Shown here piece by piece: positions 39,742-49,025 of a stretch of DNA of 64,000 nucleotides. The translations under genes were made by a program, and so were the position numbers. The notes under the pieces are model-generated. The model was not told where the DNA came from, made no database searches, and saw only the letters and a program-made list of their open reading frames with translations. Origin of the DNA: Ruminococcus sp. (GTDB lineage Bacteria > Bacillota > Clostridia > Oscillospirales > Ruminococcaceae); assembly GCA_017529875.1 (NCBI GenBank), contig JAFXNC010000028.1, positions 1-64,000 of the forward strand, written 5' to 3'. Position 1 is the stretch's first letter, and the number at the start of each line of letters is the position of its first letter.

Positions 39742-41820
39742 TCACATCACGTAAAACAGCATCTTGCCGTAGGTGGGATAAGGCCAGTATTTTTCGCCCA
39801 CCAGCGACTCGATCTCGTCGGCGGCGGTGCGCAGGTCTGCCATTGCGGGCAGCACCCTGTCGTGGAAGGCATTAGCCAGCGCCTCAACGCCCTGTATGCC
39901 GGAGCACTCGCCCAGCTCCCTCTCCAGAACGCCCAGATTTTCGTAGGTCTGAGCCGCCAGCTTGGAGAGCCTTGTCACCAGGTCGCGCTCGAAGCTGGTC
40001 TCCGCGCCGAAGGTCTCAGCCAGCTGTGCGGTCTGAGAAAGCTCCTTGATGTAGGTCGCCGCTGCGGGCAGAATGTCCTTCTTTGCCATGTCCGCCATGG
40101 TGAGGGCTTCGATCTTGATAGTCTTGCAGTACTCGTCTAAAAGTATCTCAACCCGGCTCTTCAGCTCGGTCTCAGAGTATACGCCGTAGAGGGAGAACAT
40201 TTTAACATTCTTCTCGTGGCAGAAGCAGGGTATGGCCTCGGGGGTGGAGCGCAGATTGAGCAGTCCCCTTTCGGCGGCCTCGGTCTCCCACTCGGGGGAA
40301 TAGCCGTTGCCGTTGAAGACGATGCGGGAGTTGTTCTTGTACTCGCGCTTTATCAGTTCTTCCAGGGACTGGCGGAAGTTGCCCGCCGAGCCCAGCTCGT
40401 CCGCGAACTTGTCCAGAGTTGCCGCCACGATAGTGTTGAGCACCGTGATAGGTCCGCCGCAGGAGAGCCTTGAACCGGGCATCCTGAACTCGAACTTGTT
40501 GCCGGTGAAGGCAAAGGGGGAAGTCCTGTTGCGGTCGGTGGTGTCCTTGGGGAAGTGGGGCAGCACGTCCACGCCGATCTCCATTTCCATACGCTTGCCC
40601 TCGTATCTGTCGCCGTGGGCAAGGGCTTCAAGGATGCCGGTCAGCTCGTCGCCCAGGAAGATCGAGATGATCGCCGGGGGCGCCTCGTTCGCGCCGAGAC
40701 GGTGATCGTTGCCCGCAGTAGCCACGGAGGCTCTGAGTATATCCTGATAGTCGTTCACAGCCTTGATGACCGCCACTAAGAACAGCAGGAACTGCGCGTT
40801 CTCCGCAGGGGTCTTGCCGGGATCAAGCAGGTTCACGCCTGTGTTTGTGGACAGCGACCAGTTGTTGTGCTTGCCGGAGCCGTTGATGCCTGCAAAGGGT
40901 TTCTCATGGAGCAGGCACTTGAAGCCGTGCTTTCTGGCGGTGCGCTTCATGATCTCCATGGTGAGCTGATTATGGTCGGTGGCTACGTTGGCAGTATCAA
41001 AGATCGGTGCCAGCTCATGCTGACATGGAGCCACCTCGTTGTGCTTGGTCTTGGCATAGATGCCCAGTCTCCACAGCTGTTCGTCCACGTCACGCATATA
41101 GGCGGCAACGCGGGTCTTGATGGTGCCGAAGTAGTGATCCTCCAGCTCCTGACCCTTGGGGGCAGTGGCACCGAAAAGGGTGCGCCCGGTGAAGATCATA
41201 TCCTTGCGGTGGGAGTACATTTCTCTGTCCACCAGAAAATACTCCTGCTCGGCGCCGCAGTTGGCGATGACGCGGGTGGCGTTGGAGCCGAACATTTTGA
41301 GTATGCGCATGGATGCGCGGTTTATGGCCTCCATAGACTTGAGCAGCGGGGTCTTCTTGTCGAGAGCCTCGCCGTTGTAGGAACAGAAGGCCGTGGGGAT
41401 GCAGAGGGTCTTCTCCTTGATGAAGGCATAGGAGGTGGCGTCCCAGGCGGTGTAGCCCCTTGCCTCGAAGGTGGCACGCAGTCCGCCGGAGGGGAAGGAG
41501 GATGCGTCCGCCTCGCCCTTGATGAGCTCCTTGCCCGAGAATTCCATTATAACGCTGCCGTCGTCGGTGGGAGAGATGAAGCTGTCGAGCTTCTCGGCAG
41601 TAAGGCCGGTCATGGGCTGGAACCAGTGGGTATAGTGGGTAGCGCCCTTCTCCACCGCCCAGTCCTTCATGGCGTTGGCAACCACGTTGGCAAGGTGGAT
41701 GTCCAGCGGCAGTCCCTCGGCGATAGTCTTTTTAAGTGCCTTGTAGGTATCCTTCGGCAGTTTTTCTCTCATTGCCTTGTCGTTGAAAACATCGCTTCCG
41801 AATATCTCGGGTACGTTCAT
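39742..41820 (-). CDS. glnN: glutamine synthetase type III
   Basis: 692 residues, the large dodecameric GSIII form common in Bacteroidetes and ruminococci, making glutamine from glutamate, ammonia and ATP. Motifs are VEKGATHYTHWFQPMTGLTAEKLDSFI, GAEQEYFLVDREMY (metal-binding Glu), KTKHNEVAPCQHELAPIFDTANVATDHNQL, HEKPFAGINGSGKHNNWSLSTNTGVNLLDPG and FRMPGSRLSCGGP. The ATG has GGAGGAGC upstream. The DUF4261 gene upstream ends 41 bases away. GSIII with NADP-GDH and transhydrogenase in one window points to active ammonium assimilation. Confidence 0.98.
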   Translation of the reverse strand: MNVPEIFGSDVFNDKAMREKLPKDTYKALKKTIAEGLPLDIHLANVVANAMKDWAVEKGATHYTHWFQPMTGLTAEKLDSFISPTDDGSVIMEFSGKELIKGEADASSFPSGGLRATFEARGYTAWDATSYAFIKEKTLCIPTAFCSYNGEALDKKTPLLKSMEAINRASMRILKMFGSNATRVIANCGAEQEYFLVDREMYSHRKDMIFTGRTLFGATAPKGQELEDHYFGTIKTRVAAYMRDVDEQLWRLGIYAKTKHNEVAPCQHELAPIFDTANVATDHNQLTMEIMKRTARKHGFKCLLHEKPFAGINGSGKHNNWSLSTNTGVNLLDPGKTPAENAQFLLFLVAVIKAVNDYQDILRASVATAGNDHRLGANEAPPAIISIFLGDELTGILEALAHGDRYEGKRMEMEIGVDVLPHFPKDTTDRNRTSPFAFTGNKFEFRMPGSRLSCGGPITVLNTIVAATLDKFADELGSAGNFRQSLEELIKREYKNNSRIVFNGNGYSPEWETEAAERGLLNLRSTPEAIPCFCHEKNVKMFSLYGVYSETELKSRVEILLDEYCKTIKIEALTMADMAKKDILPAAATYIKELSQTAQLAETFGAETSFERDLVTRLSKLAAQTYENLGVLERELGECSGIQGVEALANAFHDRVLPAMADLRTAADEIESLVGEKYWPYPTYGKMLFYVM

Positions 41821-41861
41821 ATAAGCTCCTCCTGAATATATTATTGATCGTTACAAAAAGG

Positions 41862-42737
41862 TCATCTCTGCCCTGCGGCGAACTCGCCCGCATTGACGTC
41901 AAGCACACACCGCACAGGCTGGATGAGCGAATCCTCATACTGGCATCTCCACTGTACGTCCATACTGATCTTCCCGTCGTCGCCGAGGCCGTCAATGACC
42001 TCGCCGCTCTCTATGGGAGCGTTGTTGTCGTAGTTATATCCGCAGATCGAATAAACATAATTGACCACCGCATTGGGATCGAGGCCGTGAAAATGCAGCT
42101 GCACTTCCGGCAGATCTACGGCGAACATACCGAGGGTATCCACTACCATATCGCTGTCGGTGCCTTCGATCCTGAAAAACCTTGCATTGACGCACCGGCT
42201 TATGAAGCGCCTGTCCTTCGGGATACTGCCGTTAAGTATGCTGTCGGGGGTCATCAGCTTGCCTGAGGCCACAGTCCTGACGGCGATACAGCCTGGGAAC
42301 AGCGGCAGGACACATTCGAGCCAATCCATTACAAGGTCGCATCTTTCCTTATAGTCCAGTCCTGCGCTCATCATATCAGACACGAAACACTTATACCTGC
42401 ATCTGTCAAGGAGTTCTTCGCCGTCCCTGACGTCCCAGAACTGGCTGCGCTCGAGAACGTCTATGTCCTTGCTGTCAAAGGTCAGATCCTGACCCAGCAC
42501 CGCAAAAGCAGGACAGACCTTGCCGTCGGCGTAATGACCGATATGCTTTTTTACTGCCAGCGAGAGCAGCTTGCCGTCGCCGCTGACCACATCAGTCTCG
42601 CCGAACGTTTCCTCAGCTGCTTTTTGGAGGGTGTCGATATCTATGATATCGGGCTTTTCCTCAAAGAGCAGCTCTATCATCAGCATACTGTGGCTGCCGA
42701 CCCCCTGAGAGAGATCCTGCTGTAATACTTCGCTCAT
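41862..42737 (-). CDS. DUF4261 domain protein
   Basis: 291 residues, soluble. The C-terminal signature (EVQLHFHGLDPNAVVNYVYSICGYNYDNNAPIESGEVIDGLG) is the pattern I know from DUF4261 proteins. The N-terminal half (SMLMIELLFEEKPDIIDIDTLQKAAEETFGETDVV) fits the same family, which has no established function. AAGGAGGA precedes the ATG. It sits between a lipocalin-like gene (34 bases upstream) and glnN (41 bases downstream), all on one strand with no obvious terminator, so they may share a transcript. Confidence 0.85.
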   Translation of the reverse strand: MSEVLQQDLSQGVGSHSMLMIELLFEEKPDIIDIDTLQKAAEETFGETDVVSGDGKLLSLAVKKHIGHYADGKVCPAFAVLGQDLTFDSKDIDVLERSQFWDVRDGEELLDRCRYKCFVSDMMSAGLDYKERCDLVMDWLECVLPLFPGCIAVRTVASGKLMTPDSILNGSIPKDRRFISRCVNARFFRIEGTDSDMVVDTLGMFAVDLPEVQLHFHGLDPNAVVNYVYSICGYNYDNNAPIESGEVIDGLGDDGKISMDVQWRCQYEDSLIQPVRCVLDVNAGEFAAGQR

Positions 42738-42771
42738 AGCTGTCCTCCTTGCTGTCAGCGGGGGGCTGTTA

Positions 42772-43140
42772 TCATACTCTTACTGCCCTGTGATAGCCGA
42801 ACAGCTCTATCGCATCGCCCGCAGGCACTATCTCCTGCCAGTCCTGCCCGCCGTTTTCCTCGGCAGCGATGAAGATCTTTCCGCCCTCCTCTTTCCACTC
42901 GGTCTTTTTGCTGATGCCGTATTCATCGTTGTAGGTCTCCATTGAAGGATCCAGTTCTTTGGGCATCAGCATATTGACGGTGCCGTCCGCCTCGAAGGCA
43001 TATGCCGCCCGGGACATGGCCTTCTGCATGGGATTAACTTCCGGGTCTGACATGATGTCCTCAACAGTCCTCCAGCTCTGCTTGAAACTCTTGTCGAACA
43101 CGTTTGCTTCGCTGACCTTCCAAAATCCGGTGATGTCCAT
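42772..43140 (-). CDS. lipocalin-like small protein, paralogue of 11740-12162
   Basis: 122 residues, beginning MDITGFWKVSEANVFDKSFKQSWRTVEDIMSDPEVNP. Like the gene at 11740-12162 it opens MDIxGxWK, then has a short helical part with 'DPxVxxxxKK/QKA' style, then beta strands (YAFEADGTVNMLMPKELDP; GGKIFIAAEENGGQDWQEIVP). A lipocalin-type fold is inferred. AAAGGAG lies nine bases before the ATG. It follows the DUF308 gene by 63 bases. Function unknown. Confidence 0.8.
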   Translation of the reverse strand: MDITGFWKVSEANVFDKSFKQSWRTVEDIMSDPEVNPMQKAMSRAAYAFEADGTVNMLMPKELDPSMETYNDEYGISKKTEWKEEGGKIFIAAEENGGQDWQEIVPAGDAIELFGYHRAVRV

Positions 43141-43203
43141 GGTGATCGCTCCTTTGTGCGTATTAACTGTATTGTTTCGGCGGATAATATCCGCCGAGAC
43201 CCG

Positions 43204-43794
43204 TTACTTCACGTCGATAAACTTCCTGTCGCCGCTGCCGTCGTCCTTGGAGGTGGTGATGCCCAGCACCTTCTCAGCCTTCCTTGTACCGGTCACAGAG
43301 CCGAAGAAATTGGACAGGCCCGAAATGACCAGCATAACTCCGAGAGCTATGAAGGGCAGCTTTGAAGCAAAGAGCATAACGATGCCGAGGATTATGGTAA
43401 CTACCGCAAAGACCAGAGCAGGCTGCCAGCCTACGCCGTTGTTGTGCTTGCGGACCAGCATGGAATTATACAGCGCGATAATGCCGCTGGTGAGCAGATA
43501 GATGCCCAGGATGATGGCGATGACCCTGTAAAGCACGTCGGGCTTGATTATCAGGAACACTCCGAGAACTCCGAAAACGATGCCCCTGACCAGCCATGCG
43601 GGAGAGGACTCGTTCTCTTTGGCAGTGACGAACCTGCCGATCTCGATGACGCCGCAAAGAATGATGACGCCGCCCAGGATATAGCTGATCGCCCTCGGGA
43701 TCATATCCGGCCAGATGATGAAGAACAGTCCGAGCAATATGCAGAATGCCGAAAGCAGATAGTAGTTTCCGAGAAGTTTTTTAAGCTTTTCCAT
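43204..43794 (-). CDS. HdeD/DUF308 family membrane protein
   Basis: 196 residues with six membrane segments arranged as repeated pairs (LLSAFCILLGLFFIIWPD; ISYILGGVIILCGVIEIGRFV; LVRGIVFGVLGVFLIIKPD; VIAIILGIYLLTSGIIALYNS; ALVFAVVTIILGIVMLF; FIALGVMLVISGLSNFFGSV). The recurring 'G-x-x-F-I-I-x-P-D' matches the DUF308/HdeD acid-resistance membrane family. The role here is unknown. Its ATG follows directly on the TGA of the V-ATPase D gene, so it is part of that operon. Confidence 0.9.
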   Translation of the reverse strand: MEKLKKLLGNYYLLSAFCILLGLFFIIWPDMIPRAISYILGGVIILCGVIEIGRFVTAKENESSPAWLVRGIVFGVLGVFLIIKPDVLYRVIAIILGIYLLTSGIIALYNSMLVRKHNNGVGWQPALVFAVVTIILGIVMLFASKLPFIALGVMLVISGLSNFFGSVTGTRKAEKVLGITTSKDDGSGDRKFIDVK

Positions 43795-44442
43795 TCAGTC
43801 CTCCTGTTTCCGCGGGGCTGCTTTTTTCAGCTTCACCGCCTTGATAACTTTCAAACGCGAGAATTCCTCCCGCTCCTTCTCCTCTAAGGAGTCGGATATG
43901 TACTTGACAGTCGCTCTGTCACGGGGGATTATGATGTTTTGCAGGGCGTTTGCCCGCCGCTGGGTCTTGCGTATGGCTACCGAAAGCCGGTAAATGCTGT
44001 TCTCCACCTCAGCCAGGGTCACAGTCGTCTGCTTCACCTTGCCGAAGGCCAGGTACGCCCGGTCAAGCTGTGAGGTGGTGTTGAGAAAGCCGTAGTTTAT
44101 GTCCTTCTCCCGCTCCTCGAGGGTCACCCGCGGCAGCTCCACGCCCATAACGCTGCGGCTGGTGATCGACAGCCCGTCCTCGATGGGCACGCACTCCGCG
44201 TAGGGGGTTATTACTCCCAGGGAGATATTCGCCAGCTGCAAGGCCGAGTATGCCTCCTTGTAGGTGTCCTCGATAGTCGCCCTCAGCTTTGCCGCCTTGT
44301 CTACCAGCGCCATGAGCTCCCGTATCAGGATGTTCCTCTTGCGGTCGAGCAGGTCGTAGCCCAGCACCGCAAGCGCCAGCGACCGCTTCATTGCTATCAG
44401 ATTGCCTTTGGTCGGAAAGACCTGCTGTGCCGTAACGGCCAC
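43795..44442 (-). CDS. ntpD: V-type ATP synthase subunit D
   Basis: Central-stalk subunit of 215 residues: long coiled-coil helices at both ends around a short middle. The typical opening is QQVFPTKGNLIAMKRSLALAVLGYDLLDRKRNILIRELM, and the C-terminal helix has RKTQRRANALQNIIIPRDRATVKYISDSLEEKEREEF. The start is GTG; the ribosome site GGAGGGAG is very close. Last of the nine ATPase genes and followed without a gap by the DUF308 gene. Confidence 0.95.
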   Translation of the reverse strand: MAVTAQQVFPTKGNLIAMKRSLALAVLGYDLLDRKRNILIRELMALVDKAAKLRATIEDTYKEAYSALQLANISLGVITPYAECVPIEDGLSITSRSVMGVELPRVTLEEREKDINYGFLNTTSQLDRAYLAFGKVKQTTVTLAEVENSIYRLSVAIRKTQRRANALQNIIIPRDRATVKYISDSLEEKEREEFSRLKVIKAVKLKKAAPRKQED

Positions 44443-44463
44443 CTCCCTCCTGCTTTACAGGGC

Positions 44464-45864
44464 TTACAGCCCGAATTCCGCTGCGGCCTTTTCGGGGTCG
44501 TAGAATTTCGCTAAATGCTCGTCGTCAGTTCTGTCCAGTTCGCTCTTGGGCAGCGTGGAGAGCAGCAGCCAGCCCAGGTCAAGGGTCTTGGCTATGGTGC
44601 GGTTCACGTCGAAGCCCTGGTCGATGAAGTGCTTTTCAAAGAGCCGCCCGAAGCGCAGATAGCTCTTGTCCACCGCCGAAAGCTCCTCCTCGCCGATAAC
44701 AGAGGCCAGCGAACGTGCGTCGGCAACTCTCGCATAGGCCGCAAAGAGCTGGTTTGCGCACATCTGATGATCCTCTCGCGTGTAGCCCTCGCCGATGCCG
44801 TCCTTCATAAGTCTCGAAAGGCTGGGCAGCACCGCCACCGCCGGATATACGCCGGTCTGGTCAAGGCTGCGGTCGAGGACTATCTGTCCCTCGGTGATGT
44901 AGCCCGTCAGGTCGGGGACAGGGTGGGTGATGTCGTCGTTGGGCATGGTGAGTATGGGTATCTGTGTCACAGAGCCGTTTCTGCCCTTGACTATGCCCGC
45001 CCTCTCATACAGGGAGGCCAGGTCAGAGTACAGATAACCCGGATAGCCCTTTCTCGCGGGGATCTCGCCCTTTGAGGACGAGAACTCACGCAGAGCCTCG
45101 GCATAGGCCGTCATGTCTGTCAGGATCACAAGTATGTGCATATCATGCTCAAAGGCAAGATACTCCGCGCAGGTCAGAGCGCAGCGCGGGGTGAGTATAC
45201 GCTCGATTATGGGGTCGTTGGACATATTCAGGAACATCACGACCCTCTGCAAAGAGCCGGTCTCCTCGAAGGAGCGCCTGAAATAGTCCGCCACGTCGTT
45301 CTTGACGCCCATAGCGCCGAAGACTATGGCGAAGTCCTGACCGTTTTCCTCCGCAAGCCGCGCCTGACGAACGATCTGCACCGCCAGCTTGTTGTGGGAA
45401 AGTCCCGAGCCGGAGAAGATCGGCAGCTTCTGCCCTCTGATAAGGGTCATCAGGGCGTCTATGGAGGATATGCCTGTGTTGATGTAGTTTCTGGGGTACT
45501 CGCGGGAGACCGGGTTTATGGGCTTGCCGTTGATGTCGGCGAACTTCTCGGGGTAGATCTCCCCCAAGCCGTCGATAGGCCGCCCTGCGCCGGAGAAGAT
45601 GCGCCCCAGCATTTCCTTTGAGAGGGGCAGCTCCATGGGCTTGCCCTCGAATTTCGTGGTGGTGTTGCCGAGAGACAGTCCTTTCGTGCCCTCAAACACC
45701 TGGAGCACCGCTCTGTCCTCCGACACCTCAACAACTCTTGCAAGCCTCCTGGTGCCGTCGGTAAGGCGCAGCTCCGCCATTTCGTCATAGCCTATGCCGC
45801 TGACGCCCTGGAGCGCCACCAGCGGGCCGTTGATCTCGTCGAGACCGATGTATTTAAGCTCCAA
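44464..45864 (-). CDS. ntpB: V-type ATP synthase subunit B
   Basis: 466 residues, the non-catalytic nucleotide-fold subunit of the V1 ring. Motifs are [79 protein letters not shown] (a degenerate P-loop, lacking G-x-x-x-x-G-K-T as expected) and [36 protein letters not shown]. It starts with TTG, overlapping the end of subunit A by 11 bases. Confidence 0.97.
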   Translation of the reverse strand: MELKYIGLDEINGPLVALQGVSGIGYDEMAELRLTDGTRRLARVVEVSEDRAVLQVFEGTKGLSLGNTTTKFEGKPMELPLSKEMLGRIFSGAGRPIDGLGEIYPEKFADINGKPINPVSREYPRNYINTGISSIDALMTLIRGQKLPIFSGSGLSHNKLAVQIVRQARLAEENGQDFAIVFGAMGVKNDVADYFRRSFEETGSLQRVVMFLNMSNDPIIERILTPRCALTCAEYLAFEHDMHILVILTDMTAYAEALREFSSSKGEIPARKGYPGYLYSDLASLYERAGIVKGRNGSVTQIPILTMPNDDITHPVPDLTGYITEGQIVLDRSLDQTGVYPAVAVLPSLSRLMKDGIGEGYTREDHQMCANQLFAAYARVADARSLASVIGEEELSAVDKSYLRFGRLFEKHFIDQGFDVNRTIAKTLDLGWLLLSTLPKSELDRTDDEHLAKFYDPEKAAAEFGL

Positions 45865-47620
45865 CCGTCACACCTCCCGAAAGCGCAGCAAAGTCCTTTT
45901 CCATTCTCTCCGTGTATTCGCCGAACATTTCGGGTCTGTCGTTCGGGATATCGTATTTCACCTTGATGATGTTCTCCGCCCAGCCGGTGCCCAGCACTCC
46001 GGACACGGTGATGCCCTGTGCCAGCGCCGCCTTGCCCAGCTCGAAGAATTTGAGTATCAGCGTCATCATGCGGTACTGCTTGTCAAGAGGCACATAGGTG
46101 TCGTCCTTGTGGTAGGCGTTCTGCTGTAAGAACCCTACCCGGACTATCCTTGCGGTCTCGATGAGCAGCTTCTGATCGTCGGGGAGCACGTCGGAGCCCA
46201 TGAGCTTCACGATCTCCATGAGCTTGTTTTCCTCAACGAGGATATTGGAGATCTGCTGTCTGACCTCCATGTAGTCGGAGGCCACGTTCTTGTTATAGTA
46301 ATCCGCCAGCTCGTCGATGTACTCCGAGTAGCTGGTGGTCCAGTTTATCGCGGGGTAATGCCTTGCGTAGGCCAGGTTCTTGTCAAGGGCTAAAAAGCAC
46401 CTGACGAACCGCTTGGTGTTCTGAGTTACCGGCTCCGAGAAGTCGCTGCCCTGGGGGGACACGGCGCCGATTATGGTAACGGAGCCCTCGCTGCCGGAGA
46501 GGGTCTTCACATAGCCTGCACGCTCGTAGAACTCCGAGATACGCGAGGGCAGATATGCGGGGAAGCCTTCCTCAGCGGGCATTTCTTCAAGTCTGCCCGA
46601 GAGCTCACGCAGCGCCTCCGCCCAGCGCGAGGTGGAGTCAGCCATGATAGCGATATGGTAGCCCATGTCCCTGTAATACTCCGCAAGGGTGATGCCGGTG
46701 TAGATCGAGGCCTCACGGGCGGAAACAGGCATATTGGAGGTGTTGGCGATGAGCACCGTCCTCTCGGTCAGGGGCTTGCCGGTGCGGGGGTCAACCAGTT
46801 CCGAGAATTCCTCCAGTACCTGGGTCATCTCGTTGCCGCGCTCGCCGCAGCCGATGTATACGATTATGTCAGCGTCGCACCACTTGGCGAACTGGTGCTG
46901 CGTCATGGTCTTGCCGGTGCCGAAGCCTCCGGGTATGGCGGCAGTACCGCCCTTGGCCACCGGCGCGATAGTGTCGATGACCCGCTGCCCGGTAACGAGG
47001 GGCTTGTCCGTAGGGAGCCTCTCGGCGACAGGCCGGGGCGTCCTGATAGGCCAGCGCTGACAGAGGGTCAGCTCCTCCTCGCCGGCGTCTGTTTTAAGCT
47101 TGACTACGGTATCGTTGACGGTGTACTCTCCGTCGGGAGCCGTCCATACCACCTCGCCGCCGTGGGAAAGGGGCGAAAGCATACACCTGTGCTCCACCGA
47201 GGCCGTCTCGGGGCAGGCGGCATATATCTGCCCTGCAGCGAGCCTGTCTCCGGGCTTGACTTTAAGAGTGACAGAGTACTTCTTCCCGGTATCCAGCGAG
47301 TTTACCGCCGCGCCGTCGCCGATGAAGGCTCCTGTCAGCTCCGCCAGGTCTCTCAGCGGACGCTCGATGCCGTCGAAGATATTTGTGATTATGCCGGGTC
47401 CCAGCGTCGCAGACATGGCGGCGCCCGTACCCACTACCGGCTCTCCGGGCATGAGCCCGGTGGTGCCCTCATAGACCTGTATGGTGGTGAACTCCGAGCT
47501 CACGCTGATGACCTCGGCGATGAGCTTTTTCTTCCCCACATAGACCATTTCGTTCATGGAGAAGCTCTTGCTGTTTTTCACCTTGACCACAGGGCCGTTT
47601 ATCGAATAGATCTTATCCAT
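45854..47620 (-). CDS. ntpA: V-type ATP synthase subunit A (catalytic)
   Basis: 588 residues, the ATP-hydrolysing or -synthesising subunit. Walker A GGFGTGKT is near residue 235, preceded by [15 protein letters not shown]. The V-type insertion and the motifs [53 protein letters not shown] and [26 protein letters not shown] are all present. AAGGATTT precedes the ATG. It starts six bases after subunit E. Direction (pump or synthase) and ion (H+ or Na+) cannot be read from this subunit. Confidence 0.98.
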   Translation of the reverse strand: MDKIYSINGPVVKVKNSKSFSMNEMVYVGKKKLIAEVISVSSEFTTIQVYEGTTGLMPGEPVVGTGAAMSATLGPGIITNIFDGIERPLRDLAELTGAFIGDGAAVNSLDTGKKYSVTLKVKPGDRLAAGQIYAACPETASVEHRCMLSPLSHGGEVVWTAPDGEYTVNDTVVKLKTDAGEEELTLCQRWPIRTPRPVAERLPTDKPLVTGQRVIDTIAPVAKGGTAAIPGGFGTGKTMTQHQFAKWCDADIIVYIGCGERGNEMTQVLEEFSELVDPRTGKPLTERTVLIANTSNMPVSAREASIYTGITLAEYYRDMGYHIAIMADSTSRWAEALRELSGRLEEMPAEEGFPAYLPSRISEFYERAGYVKTLSGSEGSVTIIGAVSPQGSDFSEPVTQNTKRFVRCFLALDKNLAYARHYPAINWTTSYSEYIDELADYYNKNVASDYMEVRQQISNILVEENKLMEIVKLMGSDVLPDDQKLLIETARIVRVGFLQQNAYHKDDTYVPLDKQYRMMTLILKFFELGKAALAQGITVSGVLGTGWAENIIKVKYDIPNDRPEMFGEYTERMEKDFAALSGGVTVGA

Positions 47621-47626
47621 AAATCC

Positions 47627-48205
47627 TTACTCCCGACCGAATTCCTTGTTCCTGCAAAAGTCCGCACGCTCAGTCTCCAGCATGGAGTCGAAGGTGCAGT
47701 CGCAGACTGTGCTGCTCCCCTCGAAGCCCACTACGGCGCCTCCCAGCCTGATGCTGCTGTCCTCGGTGACGGGGCAGCCAAGCTTCGGGGCGTGCTTCAT
47801 GTCCTCCGGGGCAAGGCTCACTACCGCCTTCCCCTCCGGGTACAGCTTTTGGCAGGACTCAACGGCAGCGGTCAGCCACTTGACGTAGCCGTCGCTTTGG
47901 CGAAGCTGCGCGAGCTTCGCTTTTACCCGCTCGAAGACCCCGTCCGCCAGCTCACCGCGCCTGATAAGCACGCTGCGCTGTGCGTCGAGCCTTGCGGCGG
48001 AGATACTGCGGGTGAGCTCCGTTTCCGCCTCTGCGCGGATGCGGTCTCTCTCGGCCTCGCCGTTTCTTGCGGCGTCAGCCCGGGCAGCAGCCATTATCCT
48101 GTCGCACTCGGCCTGGGCCTCGGCGATCATCATATCCGCCTGCGCCGTGATATCGGCGCTGACGGCCCCTTTAAATCTTTGCAGCTTCAAAGCCTCATCG
48201 GTCAA
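47627..48205 (-). CDS. ntpE: V-type ATP synthase subunit E
   Basis: About 192 residues, peripheral stalk. A long alanine/arginine-rich helix (AVSADITAQADMMIAEAQAECDRIMAAARADAARNGEAERDRIRAEAETELTR) leads to a globular C-terminal end. I prefer TTG at 48205 (MTDEALKLQRF) because AGGTGA lies just before it; a GTG three codons upstream overlaps that site. It lies between F (49 bases upstream) and A (6 bases downstream). Confidence 0.92.
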   Translation of the reverse strand: MTDEALKLQRFKGAVSADITAQADMMIAEAQAECDRIMAAARADAARNGEAERDRIRAEAETELTRSISAARLDAQRSVLIRRGELADGVFERVKAKLAQLRQSDGYVKWLTAAVESCQKLYPEGKAVVSLAPEDMKHAPKLGCPVTEDSSIRLGGAVVGFEGSSTVCDCTFDSMLETERADFCRNKEFGRE

Positions 48206-48254
48206 CGAACTCACCTCAGTCCGGCTCCCCTGTCATATACGGGAGCCTGTTGGA

Positions 48255-48563
48255 TCAGATTTTTATGCCTACCGCGCTTTGCAGATACTCCGAGATCGTC
48301 TCGGATATGCCCGAGGACGCATGGCGGTCGGGTATCTCCACGATCAGGGGCTGTGCGCGGGTCAGCTTGTACTCATATACCTTTTCACGGCAGAGCTTCA
48401 CGGCATGGTCGGTCATCAGCACAACGCCCACGTCCTCCATGGCCATAGCCCTGTCAAGGGCGGCAGCGACTTCCTCCGGGGTATGCACTACTATCCCCTC
48501 GATGCCGCTGAGCCGCATACCCATGAGGGTATCGATATTGTCGCTTATCAGAAAGAATCTCAT
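48255..48563 (-). CDS. ntpG: V-type ATP synthase subunit F
   Basis: 102-residue central-stalk subunit with the expected Rossmann-like pattern: MRFFLISDNIDTLMGMRLSGIEGIVVHTPEEVAAALDRAMAMEDVGVVLMTDHAVKL and a C-terminal helix ending ETISEYLQSAVG. It starts one base after the stop of subunit K. No distinct ribosome site is seen, so it is probably translated by coupling. Symbol given by analogy with the Enterococcus ntp operon. Confidence 0.93.
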   Translation of the reverse strand: MRFFLISDNIDTLMGMRLSGIEGIVVHTPEEVAAALDRAMAMEDVGVVLMTDHAVKLCREKVYEYKLTRAQPLIVEIPDRHASSGISETISEYLQSAVGIKI

Positions 48564-48564
48564 C

Positions 48565-49005
48565 TTATGCGCCCAGATTGTTTACGATCAGGATCGAGAT
48601 CAGCAGACCGTAAAGAGCGATACCTTCACCCAGTACGACGAAGATCAGCGCCTTAACGAAGTTCTTGGGATCCTCGGAGGTAGCTCCGATAGCAGCAGGA
48701 GCGCCGGCAGCAACGGCTATTCCGGAGCCTACGCAGGAGAGACCTACCGAAAGGGCAGCCGCCAGATAAGCAAGGCCTGCGCCGGTGGAAACGGTGCTTG
48801 CAGCGCTTCCCTGCTCGGCTGCGTAAGCCACTACCCTGCCCACGGATACGATGAAGCCGGTGAGCATAGCGCCTGCGAAGGTGCAGAGATTACCGATGAA
48901 TGCGGGCTTGGCGGATTTGCCGGCCTTGACCCTTTTTGCACAGATAAGGAAAGGAGCGCAAAGCAGCGCAACAGCGATGAGCGGAAGAACAAACAGTATT
49001 ACCAT
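48565..49005 (-). CDS. ntpK: V-type ATP synthase subunit K (membrane rotor ring)
   Basis: 146 residues, four membrane segments in two hairpins. The ion-binding glutamate is seen in the last segment: FVVLGEGIALYGLLISILIV (E127). The equivalent segment of the first hairpin (FIGNLCTFAGAMLTGFIVSVGRVV) has no carboxylate, giving one ion site per double hairpin, as in eukaryotic-like V-type rings. GGAGGTAA precedes the ATG. It lies between I and F in the operon. Confidence 0.94.
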   Translation of the reverse strand: MVILFVLPLIAVALLCAPFLICAKRVKAGKSAKPAFIGNLCTFAGAMLTGFIVSVGRVVAYAAEQGSAASTVSTGAGLAYLAAALSVGLSCVGSGIAVAAGAPAAIGATSEDPKNFVKALIFVVLGEGIALYGLLISILIVNNLGA

Positions 49006-49025
49006 GACAGATTACCTCCAAAATT

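Noticed and set aside
46655..48448. 597-codon forward open frame
   Set aside because: It is antisense across V-ATPase subunits A, E and F, which are unmistakable.
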